Origin: an uncultured Dorea sp. | Lineage (GTDB): Bacteria > Bacillota_A > Clostridia > Lachnospirales > Lachnospiraceae | DNA length: 45,735 bases | NCBI GenBank assembly: GCA_910579015.1 | Contig: CAJTRO010000014.1 | Location: 247-45,981 of the forward strand | Direction: 5' to 3' | Shown here: positions 8,730 through 17,300 of the stretch, in pieces | How positions within the stretch are numbered: the first letter of the stretch is position 1 | How the letters are laid out: every line of letters starts with the position of its first letter | Made by a program: the position numbers and the translations under genes | The notes under the pieces: generated by a model | Told to the model about the DNA's origin: nothing | Database searches by the model: none | Seen by the model: the letters and a program-made list of their open reading frames with translations, nothing else

Positions 8730-9971
8730 ATGAAGAAAATGAAAAATAGTGCTAAAAATAAGATATATTATAGTTTATACGCATTTATCAGTTCGTTTGC
8801 ACTAACAAGGGGAATCTTCTTGCTGTATTTAGCATACCGAGGCCTGTCAGCCAGTGAGATAGCGGTATATTCGATAATGCTGAATGCCATGACTGCATTA
8901 TGTGAAGTCCCGACAGGTATCCTGGGAGATAAAATAGGTACACGGAATTCGGTGATGTCAGGGTGTATATTGCTGGCTTTACATGCCGTCATAATGGCGA
9001 ACACCCGCAATCATATCATCTTGATTGTTATGGGTGGGATGGAAGGTATAGCATACACTTTTGTTTCAGGGAGCGACAGTGCATTATTATATGAAATATT
9101 GGAAGAACGGGATGAACAAAAAGATTATTTGTCAATAAATTCAAAACTACTTGCCCTTCAGTCGGTAACCATGGGGATCATGATATTTGCGGGCGGTGTG
9201 CTTGCCAGGTATTCGTGGGAATTGGTATACTATATCCAGGCATCAGCTATGTTTACAGCCATGTTAATGTTGTCAAAGATAACGAACCAAAGAAAAGCAG
9301 ATTCCGCAAGAAAAGCAGATCCCATAAGAAAAGCAGACGCCGCCGGAAATGAAGGTTACAGGCAGAAGAGTGCTGACAGGTGGAAGTCATTTATAAAATA
9401 TAACCCAAGAATTGTGTTTGTAATATTTGTGCTGGGATTCAGCATATGTGACGGCGTTTTTTGTGGATATTACAATATGAATCAATTAGTATTTTCGAAA
9501 GTCGGGATCAGTATCGCTGTAATCGGGACCTTTTTTTCAGCGTCATATTTTATCAATTCGGCTGCATATATTCTGGTGGATTTCATACTCAGGAAAATCA
9601 ACCGAAAGCAGATATTTATTTATGGCTTACTGGTGCAAAGCGTCATTCTGTTTATACTTGTTTTTGTTACAGATAAAGGAGTTTTTCTGGTTATATCAAT
9701 CATTGCCTGCTTTATTCCTGAAATCATATTTGCGGTTGCAGACAGTATTGTCCAGGACTATATTATTTCCGAGTACAGGGCGACCATGCTGTCGATTGTT
9801 TCAATGGTACGTACAGGCGTAACTGCGATATGCTATGGCGGCATGGGTGTCATGTTTGACCGGGTTCCGGTAAGAGCATTTTTGCTTGGGATAAATCTTC
9901 TTGTAATCGGATCGGCGGTTATTTCATGGGGATTTTACTTTAGGATGAAAAAACTTTTATCCAGAATGTAA
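8730..9971 (+). CDS. MFS transporter
   Basis: A 413-residue, very hydrophobic protein with about 12 membrane segments in two halves. The loop between helices 2 and 3 carries the MFS signature-like EVPTGILGDKIGTRN (usual G-x-L-aD-r-x-G-r-r). The first half continues with a 'GSDSALLYE' segment seen in clostridial MFS exporters of unknown substrate. The central cytoplasmic loop has three tandem RKAD units from an 18-bp DNA repeat. It is probably a drug or metabolite exporter driven by the proton gradient, but the substrate cannot be inferred. ATG 8730 follows CGGAGATGA, a weak ribosome site. MKNSAKNK, four codons later, is an alternative start. It is monocistronic, with a large hairpin following. 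Confidence 0.8.
   Translation: MKKMKNSAKNKIYYSLYAFISSFALTRGIFLLYLAYRGLSASEIAVYSIMLNAMTALCEVPTGILGDKIGTRNSVMSGCILLALHAVIMANTRNHIILIVMGGMEGIAYTFVSGSDSALLYEILEERDEQKDYLSINSKLLALQSVTMGIMIFAGGVLARYSWELVYYIQASAMFTAMLMLSKITNQRKADSARKADPIRKADAAGNEGYRQKSADRWKSFIKYNPRIVFVIFVLGFSICDGVFCGYYNMNQLVFSKVGISIAVIGTFFSASYFINSAAYILVDFILRKINRKQIFIYGLLVQSVILFILVFVTDKGVFLVISIIACFIPEIIFAVADSIVQDYIISEYRATMLSIVSMVRTGVTAICYGGMGVMFDRVPVRAFLLGINLLVIGSAVISWGFYFRMKKLLSRM
9290..9343 (+). repeat. Three tandem 18-bp units in the MFS gene
   Basis: AAGAAAAGCAGA begins each of three 18-base units (9290-9307, 9308-9325, 9326-9343), which differ only in their last bases. They encode the repeated RKAD segment in the cytoplasmic loop between the two transporter halves. 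The unit length keeps the reading frame. Confidence 0.85.
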
Positions 9972-10000
9972 TCTTGACTTTAGCAGATTCTTTATTGGAC

Positions 10001-10049
10001 TGCCGAAATCCTGTAAAGGCGGAGTTCCTGCCTTTACAGGATCCCGGCA
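10001..10049. terminator. Long hairpin between convergent MFS and YciI genes
   Basis: ATCCTGTAAAGGC (10008-10020) and GCCTTTACAGGAT (10030-10042) form a perfect 13-bp stem with a 9-base loop. It is extended by TGCCG (10001-10005) with CGGCA (10045-10049) across a 2x2 internal loop. It lies between the stops of two convergent genes and could serve both. No U-run follows on either strand, so it may be Rho-assisted or mainly block 3' decay. Confidence 0.6.
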
Positions 10050-10076
10050 ATCCGATTTATGACCGACGGCCTGGTG

Positions 10077-10376
10077 TTACAGCAAGTAGTTATTCTCTTT
10101 GTCAGCAACCTGCAAGGCTGCAAGAGTGTAGGTTGCGAATCCCTCTGCAACCAGCGGTTCCAGTTTACACAGTGCGTCCGCTTCTTCATAACTTTGAGTT
10201 TTGAAAATAACCATTCCGGCAACGCCCGGGTATCCCTTGAACGGACCGCAAAGGGCTATTTTTCCGTCGGCATCCTGTTTTTTCAGATTCTCTACATGCC
10301 TTGTAATGACAGCTTTTGTAACTTTGTTATATGATTTTCCTTTCTTGATCATCATAACATATAACCATTTTTCCAT
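10077..10376 (-). CDS. YciI-like domain protein
   Basis: A 99-residue single-domain protein of the YCII/dimeric alpha-beta barrel superfamily. It begins MEKWLYVMMIKKGKSY, has the family-type RHVENLKKQ helix with a conserved His, then GKIALCGPF, GMVIFKTQSYEEAD and a C-terminal TYTLAALQ strand. YciI proteins are small ferredoxin-like dimers whose chemistry is mostly unknown, though some related enzymes act as dehydrochlorinases or muconolactone-type isomerases. A ribosome site (GGAGGTAAG) precedes the start. It lies 34 bases downstream of the WYL regulator on the same strand, so the two are probably co-transcribed and this is a likely regulated target. Confidence 0.8.
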   Translation of the reverse strand: MEKWLYVMMIKKGKSYNKVTKAVITRHVENLKKQDADGKIALCGPFKGYPGVAGMVIFKTQSYEEADALCKLEPLVAEGFATYTLAALQVADKENNYLL

Positions 10377-10410
10377 TTTCTTACCTCCAATTAAATAGTT
10401 TTAATGCGTA

Positions 10411-11319
10411 TTAAGAATAGATCTTAACAATGTCGGCGGCCCGTTCTTTAAGCATAACGCGGGCTTCTTCGGGCTCAATGATCTCGACATATTTCCCAAA
10501 AGACAGAAGATAATGAAATGTCCAGTTATTCAGTTCATATTGGACAGTAACATAGTAGTATCCATCCTCACACAGACGAACCTGGTGTTCCTGAAATTCA
10601 TCGTACAATCTGTGCGCGATTTCAGGAGAGAATTTTAATTTTAGATCAGGTATCGAGTATACCTTTCGGCATTCGCCTGTCATGGAATAATCTGCCGGAA
10701 GAGTGCGCTCGAATAATTCCGGGACAACCTTAAGCTGCTTTATCCTGGAGAGACGGAAGGTCCGGAATTCATCGTTGTATCTGCAATAGCCGACAATATA
10801 CCAGGCATGTGATTTGAAAATCAGACGTAAGGGCTCGATTACTCTTGTCGATTTTTTCAGTTCCGAATTGAAGTAGTGGAATGTGATCACATGCTTATTG
10901 AGAATAGCGTACTGTAGTTCGGATATTTTGATTTTTTCTTTTTCATCACTTCCCCAATAGGAAAAATCAACATCAAGCCATTGGGGTTCCATCGCGCTCC
11001 TGAAAACAGCACCAATCTTGTTCAACGTCATTTCTGTATCAGGGTACTTCGCGGCCTGTAAGATCTTAAGTCCCTGGTAGATCCGTTGCTGCTCTTCTTT
11101 GGACAGCAGGGATTTGTCAAGGGCGTATCCGTCCATTAAGGATATACCGCCGCCGGTGCCCTTTGTGGACAGGATTGGGATTCCGGCAATCGTCAGAGTG
11201 TTTATGTCCCGGTATATAGTTCTCGTTGATACATTGAAAAAATCGGATAATTCTTTCGCGGTAACGTGTCCGTGGCTGACGATATAAAAAACCATCTGGA
11301 TCAAACGTTCTATCTGCAT
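10411..11319 (-). CDS. YafY-type HTH/WYL transcriptional regulator
   Basis: A 302-residue regulator. The N-terminal winged helix (HTH_11/DeoR-like; VTAKELSDFFNVSTRTIYRDI) occupies about residues 15-65. The central and C-terminal parts form the WYL domain with the segment around HAWYIVGYCRYNDEFRTFRLSRI (W-Y-x-x-G-Y-C and the RLSRI strand), which is thought to sense a ligand or nucleotide. Although the frame is open to 11343, the ribosome site GAGGAGA lies just before ATG 11319, so the shorter start is preferred. Its promoter region carries a palindrome, suggesting autoregulation, and yciI follows in the same transcript. Confidence 0.88.
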   Translation of the reverse strand: MQIERLIQMVFYIVSHGHVTAKELSDFFNVSTRTIYRDINTLTIAGIPILSTKGTGGGISLMDGYALDKSLLSKEEQQRIYQGLKILQAAKYPDTEMTLNKIGAVFRSAMEPQWLDVDFSYWGSDEKEKIKISELQYAILNKHVITFHYFNSELKKSTRVIEPLRLIFKSHAWYIVGYCRYNDEFRTFRLSRIKQLKVVPELFERTLPADYSMTGECRKVYSIPDLKLKFSPEIAHRLYDEFQEHQVRLCEDGYYYVTVQYELNNWTFHYLLSFGKYVEIIEPEEARVMLKERAADIVKIYS

Positions 11320-11361
11320 CTTGTGTCTCTCCTCATATCGCAAATTAATTATAACATAGCT

Positions 11362-11385
11362 AATGTGACAGGTAGCTGTCGCATT
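11362..11385. promoter_or_regulatory. Palindromic operator and -10 of the WYL regulator
   Basis: The two half-sites AATGTGACAG (11362-11371) and CTGTCGCATT (11376-11385) flank four bases and are mirror images except for one central pair. Just downstream on the minus strand is TATAAT (around 11350), the likely -10 of the regulator's promoter. Position and symmetry fit an autoregulatory site for a dimeric YafY/WYL protein. The binding partner is inferred. Confidence 0.6.
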
Positions 11386-11420
11386 GAATATTTTTTTCGT
11401 TAAAATATAGTAAGAAGATG

Positions 11421-11469
11421 AAAAAAGAAGAAGTACCTGACAAGGAAAATCAGCATTACTTCTTCTTTT
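11421..11469 (-). terminator. Intrinsic terminator of the chemoreceptor gene
   Basis: AAAAGAAGAAGTA (11423-11435) pairs with TACTTCTTCTTTT (11457-11469), with a nested CTGA/TCAG inside the loop. Read on the minus strand, the stem runs into a T-rich tail (TCTTTTTTC), starting 11 bases past the receptor stop codon. It is a typical intrinsic terminator. Confidence 0.8.
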
Positions 11470-11480
11470 ACTGCCTGATG

Positions 11481-13508
11481 TTATTGTATCCGGAACTGGC
11501 CGATCAGCCGGTTCAGTGTCTTTGCCTGATCGGACAATTCGTTGGAGATCGCGGCGCTTTCTTCGGCGGCGTCAGAATTTGCTTCTGTTACCCGGGAAAC
11601 CTCCCGAATCCGGTTCTCAACGGAAACGATCATCTCTGACTGCTGTACGCTGGCAAGTGCGATATCATCCATGAGTGTTTTGATAGACTGGATACAGTCG
11701 TTGATCACCTGCATCGCGGAGATGGCGAGGTTCGTGGACTGTGTACCCGTCTGTACGTCGTGGAGCGAACGGCCGATCAGCGTACTCGTGTTCCCGGCGG
11801 CTTCGGCTGACTTGGCGGCCAGGCTTCTGACTTCATCTGCCACGACCGAGAAGCCCTTTCCGGCAGTGCCGGCTCTGGCGGCCTCAACAGCGGCGTTTAA
11901 TGCAAGGATATTCGTCTGGAAAGCGATATCCTCAATGGTCTTTATGATACTTCCGATCTGTGCCGAGGACTGGTCGATATTCCTTGTGGCTGCGATCAGC
12001 TGTTCCATCTTCTTATCAGCTTCATCCGCATAGCCGGCAGCTCTGGCCACCAGATCGGTGGCGTCGTTACAGCGGACGGTGCTGTTCTTGATCTGTGTGG
12101 TGATATCCGTAACGTTGGATACAAGCCCGTTGATGGAATCCTTCTGCTGCATAGTACCCTGTGACAATGCCAGGGCTCCCGCAGATACCTGGTTGGCGTC
12201 GTTGTTCACCTGATTGGCGATCTGCGTGATGTCACGCATTACGTTCGTAAGGTGAGTGCGGATGCTCTTAAGGCTCTCAGCCAGCACTCTGAAGTCACCG
12301 ATATAATAATCCTCGTTCTTCGAGACGTCGACTGCGATATTACCGTCGGCCATCTCACCCAGAATACGGCCGATATCCTCAATCGTCTTGCGCAGACAGT
12401 CGCATACGTGGTGGATCGTCTGGGCGATCATTCCGATCTCATCCGTTCTTCCATAGAATGCTTCTAATTCCTTGTCGGCGGAAAGTTCAAGCTTACCAAG
12501 CCGGCGGATGGCTCCTTCCATGACCATTAATTCGCGGCCTACCCTGAACAGGAGCAGAACCGAAACAAGTACGATCACTGCCGCGACAACCGCACACAGG
12601 ATACCGACCGTAATGCGGACCGCCACTACCTCTGCGTAGACCTCAGACGCATTAGCGCGGACCATGAATACCCAGTCCCGGTCTTTAATATATTTGTAAA
12701 CGACCAGCTGATTTACTCCGTTCTCGTCTTTGTAGGAATATGTACCTGCCTGGGTATTGCCGTCGGATCTGATCTTCTCAAGGATCTTCTGGTAACCCTT
12801 GTCAGTGGTCTCGGTATTCAGAAGCTTCTCGTTCTCATGATACATGTACATGCCGGTCTCTGCATTCAAAAATACATACTCGCTGTTAGGCAGTCCTTCG
12901 ATGTCCAGGTTCAGCAGCGCATCCATCAGACGGCTGGCATAAACTCCGGCGCCCACATAGCCGATGCAGTTATCGTTGTCAAAGAGCGGATAATACATGG
13001 AGATGATCATGCTCCCGGTTCCGGGAGATTCCATGATCCCCAGGTTGGTCAGCTGCGGCTTGGACAGGATCGTATCCTGGAAAGTCTTCAGCGATTCGCC
13101 CTCACGGGTGGTTATGCCGATTGCACCCTGGGAGGTGTGTGTCAGGACATATGTGTCGGGAGTGCTGATGTATAACCCTTCAAAAATTCCCTTGACCGCC
13201 GCAAAATCTTCCGTATATTTCTGCCCTTTCTGGCGCAGTGCGGCATCGTCAGGATTGTTGAGAAGATTCTGGACCTCTCCGCTTAAGGAGAAGGCCGTAA
13301 GATACTCTTCTGCGGAGACCACATAGTCATTGATGATAGCGGCTCTGGATTCCACAGCATCAATCATTTGATTCGTAATATTGTTTTTTACCATGGAAGC
13401 AACGCGACTGGATACAACAAACCAAAGAAGAAGCATCCCTGCAAAGATGATTGCTGTTGTGAAGATACTGATACGTGTAGCAAGCTTTCGATTCACAAGA
13501 AATTTCAT
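11481..13508 (-). CDS. Methyl-accepting chemotaxis protein with Cache sensor
   Basis: A 675-residue transmembrane chemoreceptor. It has a short basic N-terminus, TM1 at about 13-34, an extracytoplasmic double-Cache-like sensor of about 250 residues (VLTHTSQGAIGITTREG, SMYYPLFDNDNCIGYVGAGV), TM2 at about 295-318, a HAMP region and a long signalling helix pair. The conserved hairpin tip is AFQTNILALNAAVEAARAG followed by FSVVADEVRSLA, the CheA/CheW contact site. Cache domains bind small molecules such as amino acids and carboxylates, but this ligand is unknown. The start ATG is preceded by a GGGGGGG stretch that can act as a ribosome site. No che or flagellar genes occur in the window, so it is an orphan receptor here. 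Confidence 0.93.
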   Translation of the reverse strand: MKFLVNRKLATRISIFTTAIIFAGMLLLWFVVSSRVASMVKNNITNQMIDAVESRAAIINDYVVSAEEYLTAFSLSGEVQNLLNNPDDAALRQKGQKYTEDFAAVKGIFEGLYISTPDTYVLTHTSQGAIGITTREGESLKTFQDTILSKPQLTNLGIMESPGTGSMIISMYYPLFDNDNCIGYVGAGVYASRLMDALLNLDIEGLPNSEYVFLNAETGMYMYHENEKLLNTETTDKGYQKILEKIRSDGNTQAGTYSYKDENGVNQLVVYKYIKDRDWVFMVRANASEVYAEVVAVRITVGILCAVVAAVIVLVSVLLLFRVGRELMVMEGAIRRLGKLELSADKELEAFYGRTDEIGMIAQTIHHVCDCLRKTIEDIGRILGEMADGNIAVDVSKNEDYYIGDFRVLAESLKSIRTHLTNVMRDITQIANQVNNDANQVSAGALALSQGTMQQKDSINGLVSNVTDITTQIKNSTVRCNDATDLVARAAGYADEADKKMEQLIAATRNIDQSSAQIGSIIKTIEDIAFQTNILALNAAVEAARAGTAGKGFSVVADEVRSLAAKSAEAAGNTSTLIGRSLHDVQTGTQSTNLAISAMQVINDCIQSIKTLMDDIALASVQQSEMIVSVENRIREVSRVTEANSDAAEESAAISNELSDQAKTLNRLIGQFRIQ

Positions 13509-13601
13509 AAAAATCCCCCCCAGTATAAAGAATAAGAATTTTAGTATGGGTAATACTCATTTTCCTTTTTGAATTCGTGGAGTATAACTTTTATAGTGAT
13601 A

Positions 13602-13630
13602 ATTTTAACACGCTTTTTTCTGTTTTTCAA
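13602..13630 (-). promoter_or_regulatory. Promoter of the chemoreceptor gene
   Basis: On the minus strand, TTGAAA (13625-13630) and TAAAAT (13602-13607) are separated by exactly 17 bases, about 95 bases before the start codon. Each hexamer has one mismatch to the sigma-A consensus. No sigma-28 (motility) type sequence was seen. Confidence 0.6.
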
Positions 13631-13683
13631 GTATATCATTTTGCGTTCTAAATTTTATCATCATAAAGTGAGAAAAATATAGA

Positions 13684-13711
13684 TTGACACAGCCTGATAA
13701 TTTGTTATAAT
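13684..13711 (+). promoter_or_regulatory. Strong sigma-A promoter far upstream of the adhesin
   Basis: A perfect TTGACA (13684-13689) and a perfect TATAAT (13706-13711) are spaced by 16 bases and point toward the adhesin gene, whose start codon is about 600 bases away. No intact gene intervenes, so it drives either a very long leader or an independent small RNA. Confidence 0.7.
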
Positions 13712-13717
13712 AGAGTT

Positions 13718-14311
13718 ATCGAGACAGAGTTGCCGGTTCGGTGTCCGGCCGGCACGATGGTCCGTCAGGGAGCGTTCTATAGAGTCTCATATATTCTTTT
13801 ATTACCATTTTGCAAGTATCTTAACAGAAGTATATTGATTGTTATGATCAGTACCCGGGTATACCCTGCGGCCGGAATCAATTGGTTCCAACGTCCGGAT
13901 ATGGCCGGAATCTATGAATTTCTTATGGTCAGATTCATTCTAATGATATCAAGGATTTTTCTATTTTTCGAAAATGCAGATCCCAGTAAAGTATGTGTTA
14001 TGTAACGGTGTTACCGCCAGACGGCCGGTAAGCCCCAGAGAGTGTTAAGGTATTGTAGTTGTCAGGACAGACTGATACAGGCAGGACATGTGTCCGTTTG
14101 GCTGTCAGCCGGGAAAGGTGGTGTCATAAAGACAACGGACGGTGTGTAATATGCATTTTTTCGTGCAGGAGAACGTATGGTAATGGCTGTTGTCGTAAGG
14201 TCAGCGGGAAATATGAGGCCGGCCCTGCGTAAGAGCAGGGAGCGTGGAGGAATCTGTCTCGATTCCGGATGTGTCCGGGTATCTTGAAGTCGGGAAAGGA
14301 GAAAGGAAGAT
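13718..14311 (+). ncRNA. Long structured leader (or small RNA) before the adhesin
   Basis: About 590 bases lie between a consensus promoter and the adhesin start without a credible protein gene. They are rich in local hairpins: GAGAC near 13721 pairs with GTCTC near 13790 enclosing GCCGG/CCGGC, GTAAC/GTTAC sits near 14003, CCCTGC/GCAGGG near 14225-14242, GGAAT/ATTCC near 14249-14267 and CCGGA/TCCGG near 14266-14279. GGCCGGAATC occurs twice as a direct repeat (near 13871 and 13905). I could not match it to a known riboswitch class. A 91-codon ORF (13730-14005) has no ribosome site and is not called. The leader may control surface-protein expression. Confidence 0.4.
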
Positions 14312-17300
14312 ATGGTAAGAATGAAGAAGGGGATGGCACTGTTCCTTATGCTGGTGATGTGTTTTTCCGCCGTTTGGCCTTATGCGGGCAGGGTATCTGC
14401 ATCGGAGGCCGGGGCAGATACAAATGGAGCGCCAGAGAAAGAGTATATGGTTACACTGGAATCCGGTGAGAACGGCAGAGTGGCATTTACAGATTCCAAA
14501 GAGGAAGCAAGGGCTTACCGGGAGGGTGATAAGGTTACACTTGAGGTATGTCCAAATGAGGGATTTGAACGGGAGGAGCTTCTGATCCTGGATGTCGAAG
14601 AGGAGGCAGGGGCGCAGGATCAGGTCCTTTTGGAGGAAGAAGAGGAGAATCAGGTATCCTTTATCATGAAGGATCATGATGTAAGAGTGCGTCCTGTATT
14701 CAGGGAGAAAGAAGCAAAAGCCGGGGATATGGAAACCGGGGAGCAGGCGTCGGCAGAGGCACAGGAGGGCCGGGCGGAAGAACTACAGGCAGAGGAATTC
14801 ACATTCCCATATGAAGGATATCTGTGGGGGAAGGACAGCGGGAAGAAGGATACCGGGAAGAGAGCCAGACTGACCAACGGGGGTATGGATAAGCCAAAGG
14901 CAGGATCTGCGGCAGGAGCGGTGTTACGATCTGCGGCGGGAACCGATGCGGTGATAAGGCCGGGGACAAATCACAGCTATGGGAGCTGGGGCACCTGTGA
15001 ATTCACGGTTACAACCAGTACCGGGCAGTATCTTGGCTATTGTGCACAGCCGAATCTGGGAACCCCCGACGGTACATACAGCATTGCGGAACTGGATAAT
15101 ACGATGATCAAAGCAGCACTGCTGATCGCACCCGGCGGCGTACCTCAGCTGTACGAGGATTATGGGAAGAGTATCTATAACGAGGCGGACAATAATGTGT
15201 ATGCCTATGCCCATGCATTGATCGGATATCTGTATATGGGTTCATTGAAAGGTCTGTCATCGTCTATGGCCAAAGGCGTGGAGAACATGGCAAATGTCCT
15301 TGCGCAGATATCGCACAATTCGCTGGATCCGTCTTACGGGCTCTTCCAGAGTTATTTTGATCAATATAAGGTGTATGTGGCGTGCAGCGGTTCGAGCACG
15401 GTGCAGGACATCGTATGGATAGAGAGGAATCCGGCGGGCCGTGCGAAGCTTAAGAAGATCTCGGCGAATCCACAGATAACGGACGGGAACGGCTGTTACA
15501 GCCTTGCAGGAGCCAGATACGGCGTATTTCGTGACAATGGCTGTAGTCAGCAGGCGGCCGTGCTTACGACAGATGAATCCGGCGATTCGGATACAGTGAG
15601 CCTGGATGCGGGAACTTATTATGTGAAAGAGATCACGGCGCCCAGAGGATATAAGCTGGATCCTGTGATCCATCCGGTGCAGGTGGATACCGGCCGGACG
15701 GCTGAGCTTAAAGTGAGCGACGAGCCTGTGGTGTCGCCTCCGGTCACGCTGGATAAGGTGGACCGTGAGACGGGGGAGGATCTGGCGTTAGGCGCGGCTT
15801 CCCTGGAGAATACACAGTTTCGGGTGAATTTCTACAGTGGACATTATACGAAGGAGAATCTCCCCAAAGAACCAGACAGGACCTGGGTGGTACGAACCCG
15901 GTCTGCGGAGGCGGGAAATAAAAAGGCGCGGTCTGCGGCAGAAGAGATGATGCTTCCCCTTGGGACGATCAGTGTAGAGGAGATCCAGGCGCCTGCGGGT
16001 TATCTGCTTGACAGTATCTACCTGAATTCTCCGGGTACGGGGGTAGAGAAGCTCCATGTGGCGAAGATTATCCAGAATGGAGACCAGGGAACGGTGGAGG
16101 ACGGGACAGAATATGTCGTTGCCGACAGTGTGATCCGCGGAGATTTTGAATTGACGAAGATTGATAAAAACACACAACGGCCGATTGCGGGTGTCTTGTT
16201 TCGGATCACCTCCGATACAACGAAGGAGTCACACGTTATCATGACGGATGAGAACGGCCACTATTCTTCGAGCACGGCGTATGCGCCCCACAGCTATCAG
16301 ACCAACGGCGGAAAAGCAGGAGACGGTCTGTGGTTTGGTCTGGATGAAAATGGGAACAGTGTGGCGGTGGATGACACAGCGGGTGCATTACCTTATGATA
16401 CTTATACGATCGAGGAGCTAAAGTGTGAGGCAAATGAGGGCAAATTTCTCTATTCCGGCAAATTTACGATTACGCGCGCGGGCTATACGGTGAACCTTGG
16501 GAATGTAGAGAATGCGGATATTGCCATCCAGACGACGGCAAAGGACGAGGCAACGGGTACTCATTATGCGTCGGCCAAGGAGGATACGGCGGTCATAGAT
16601 ACTGTGTCCTATATGGGACTTCAGAAGAATAAGAAATACCGGTTACGAGGGACCTTAATGAACCGTGCAACGGGACAGGCGGTGACGGATGAAAAGGGGA
16701 ATCCGGTCACCGGGGAGGAAGAATTTACGCCGAAGGATTCTAACGGTGAAGTGGAGGTGGAGATTTTCTTTGACGCATCGGGGCTTGAAGGAGCGGATGT
16801 CGTGGTATATGAGGAGTTATATCTTGGAGATGAGAAGCTTGCAGAGCATAAGGACATCAATGATGCCGGACAGACCATACACTTTCCTGCGATCGGTACG
16901 AGGGCTTATGACGGTAAGACGGATTGTGAGATATCAAAGGCGGATGAAGAGATTACGATTGTAGATACGGTATCTTATGAGAATCTGCGGGCAGGACGCA
17001 AGTATAAGATGACGGGGATCCTGATGGACAAAGAGACCGGGCGGGCAGTTCTGGATGAGAATGGCGGCAGGATTGAGGCTCAGACTTCATTTACCGCAGA
17101 GACATCCGACGGAACGGTGGAAGTTATCTTCCGGTTCCCGGGAAGAAATCTTGCAGGAAAAACGCTGGTGGCATTTGAGACGCTCAGTAAGGATAATAAG
17201 GAATATGCGGTCCATCACGATATCACTGACGAACCGCAGACGATATATATTCCGGCGATCGGGACAAAAGTACATGACAGTGATACAAAGTCCCATCTGT

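Noticed and set aside
12837..13175. Plus-strand ORFs opposite the chemoreceptor (also 11542-12033, 12997-13326)
   Set aside because: They run antisense to the Cache and signalling domains and have no ribosome sites.
13718..14311. Cyclic-di-GMP, cobalamin or other known riboswitch before the adhesin
   Set aside because: I looked for the conserved core sequences of the classes I know and did not find them, so only an unassigned structured leader is reported.
15257..15673. Minus-strand ORFs in the adhesin N-terminal half (also 15788-16177, 17300-17707, 17744-18259)
   Set aside because: All lie opposite well-supported domains, lack ribosome sites and have no recognisable protein features.
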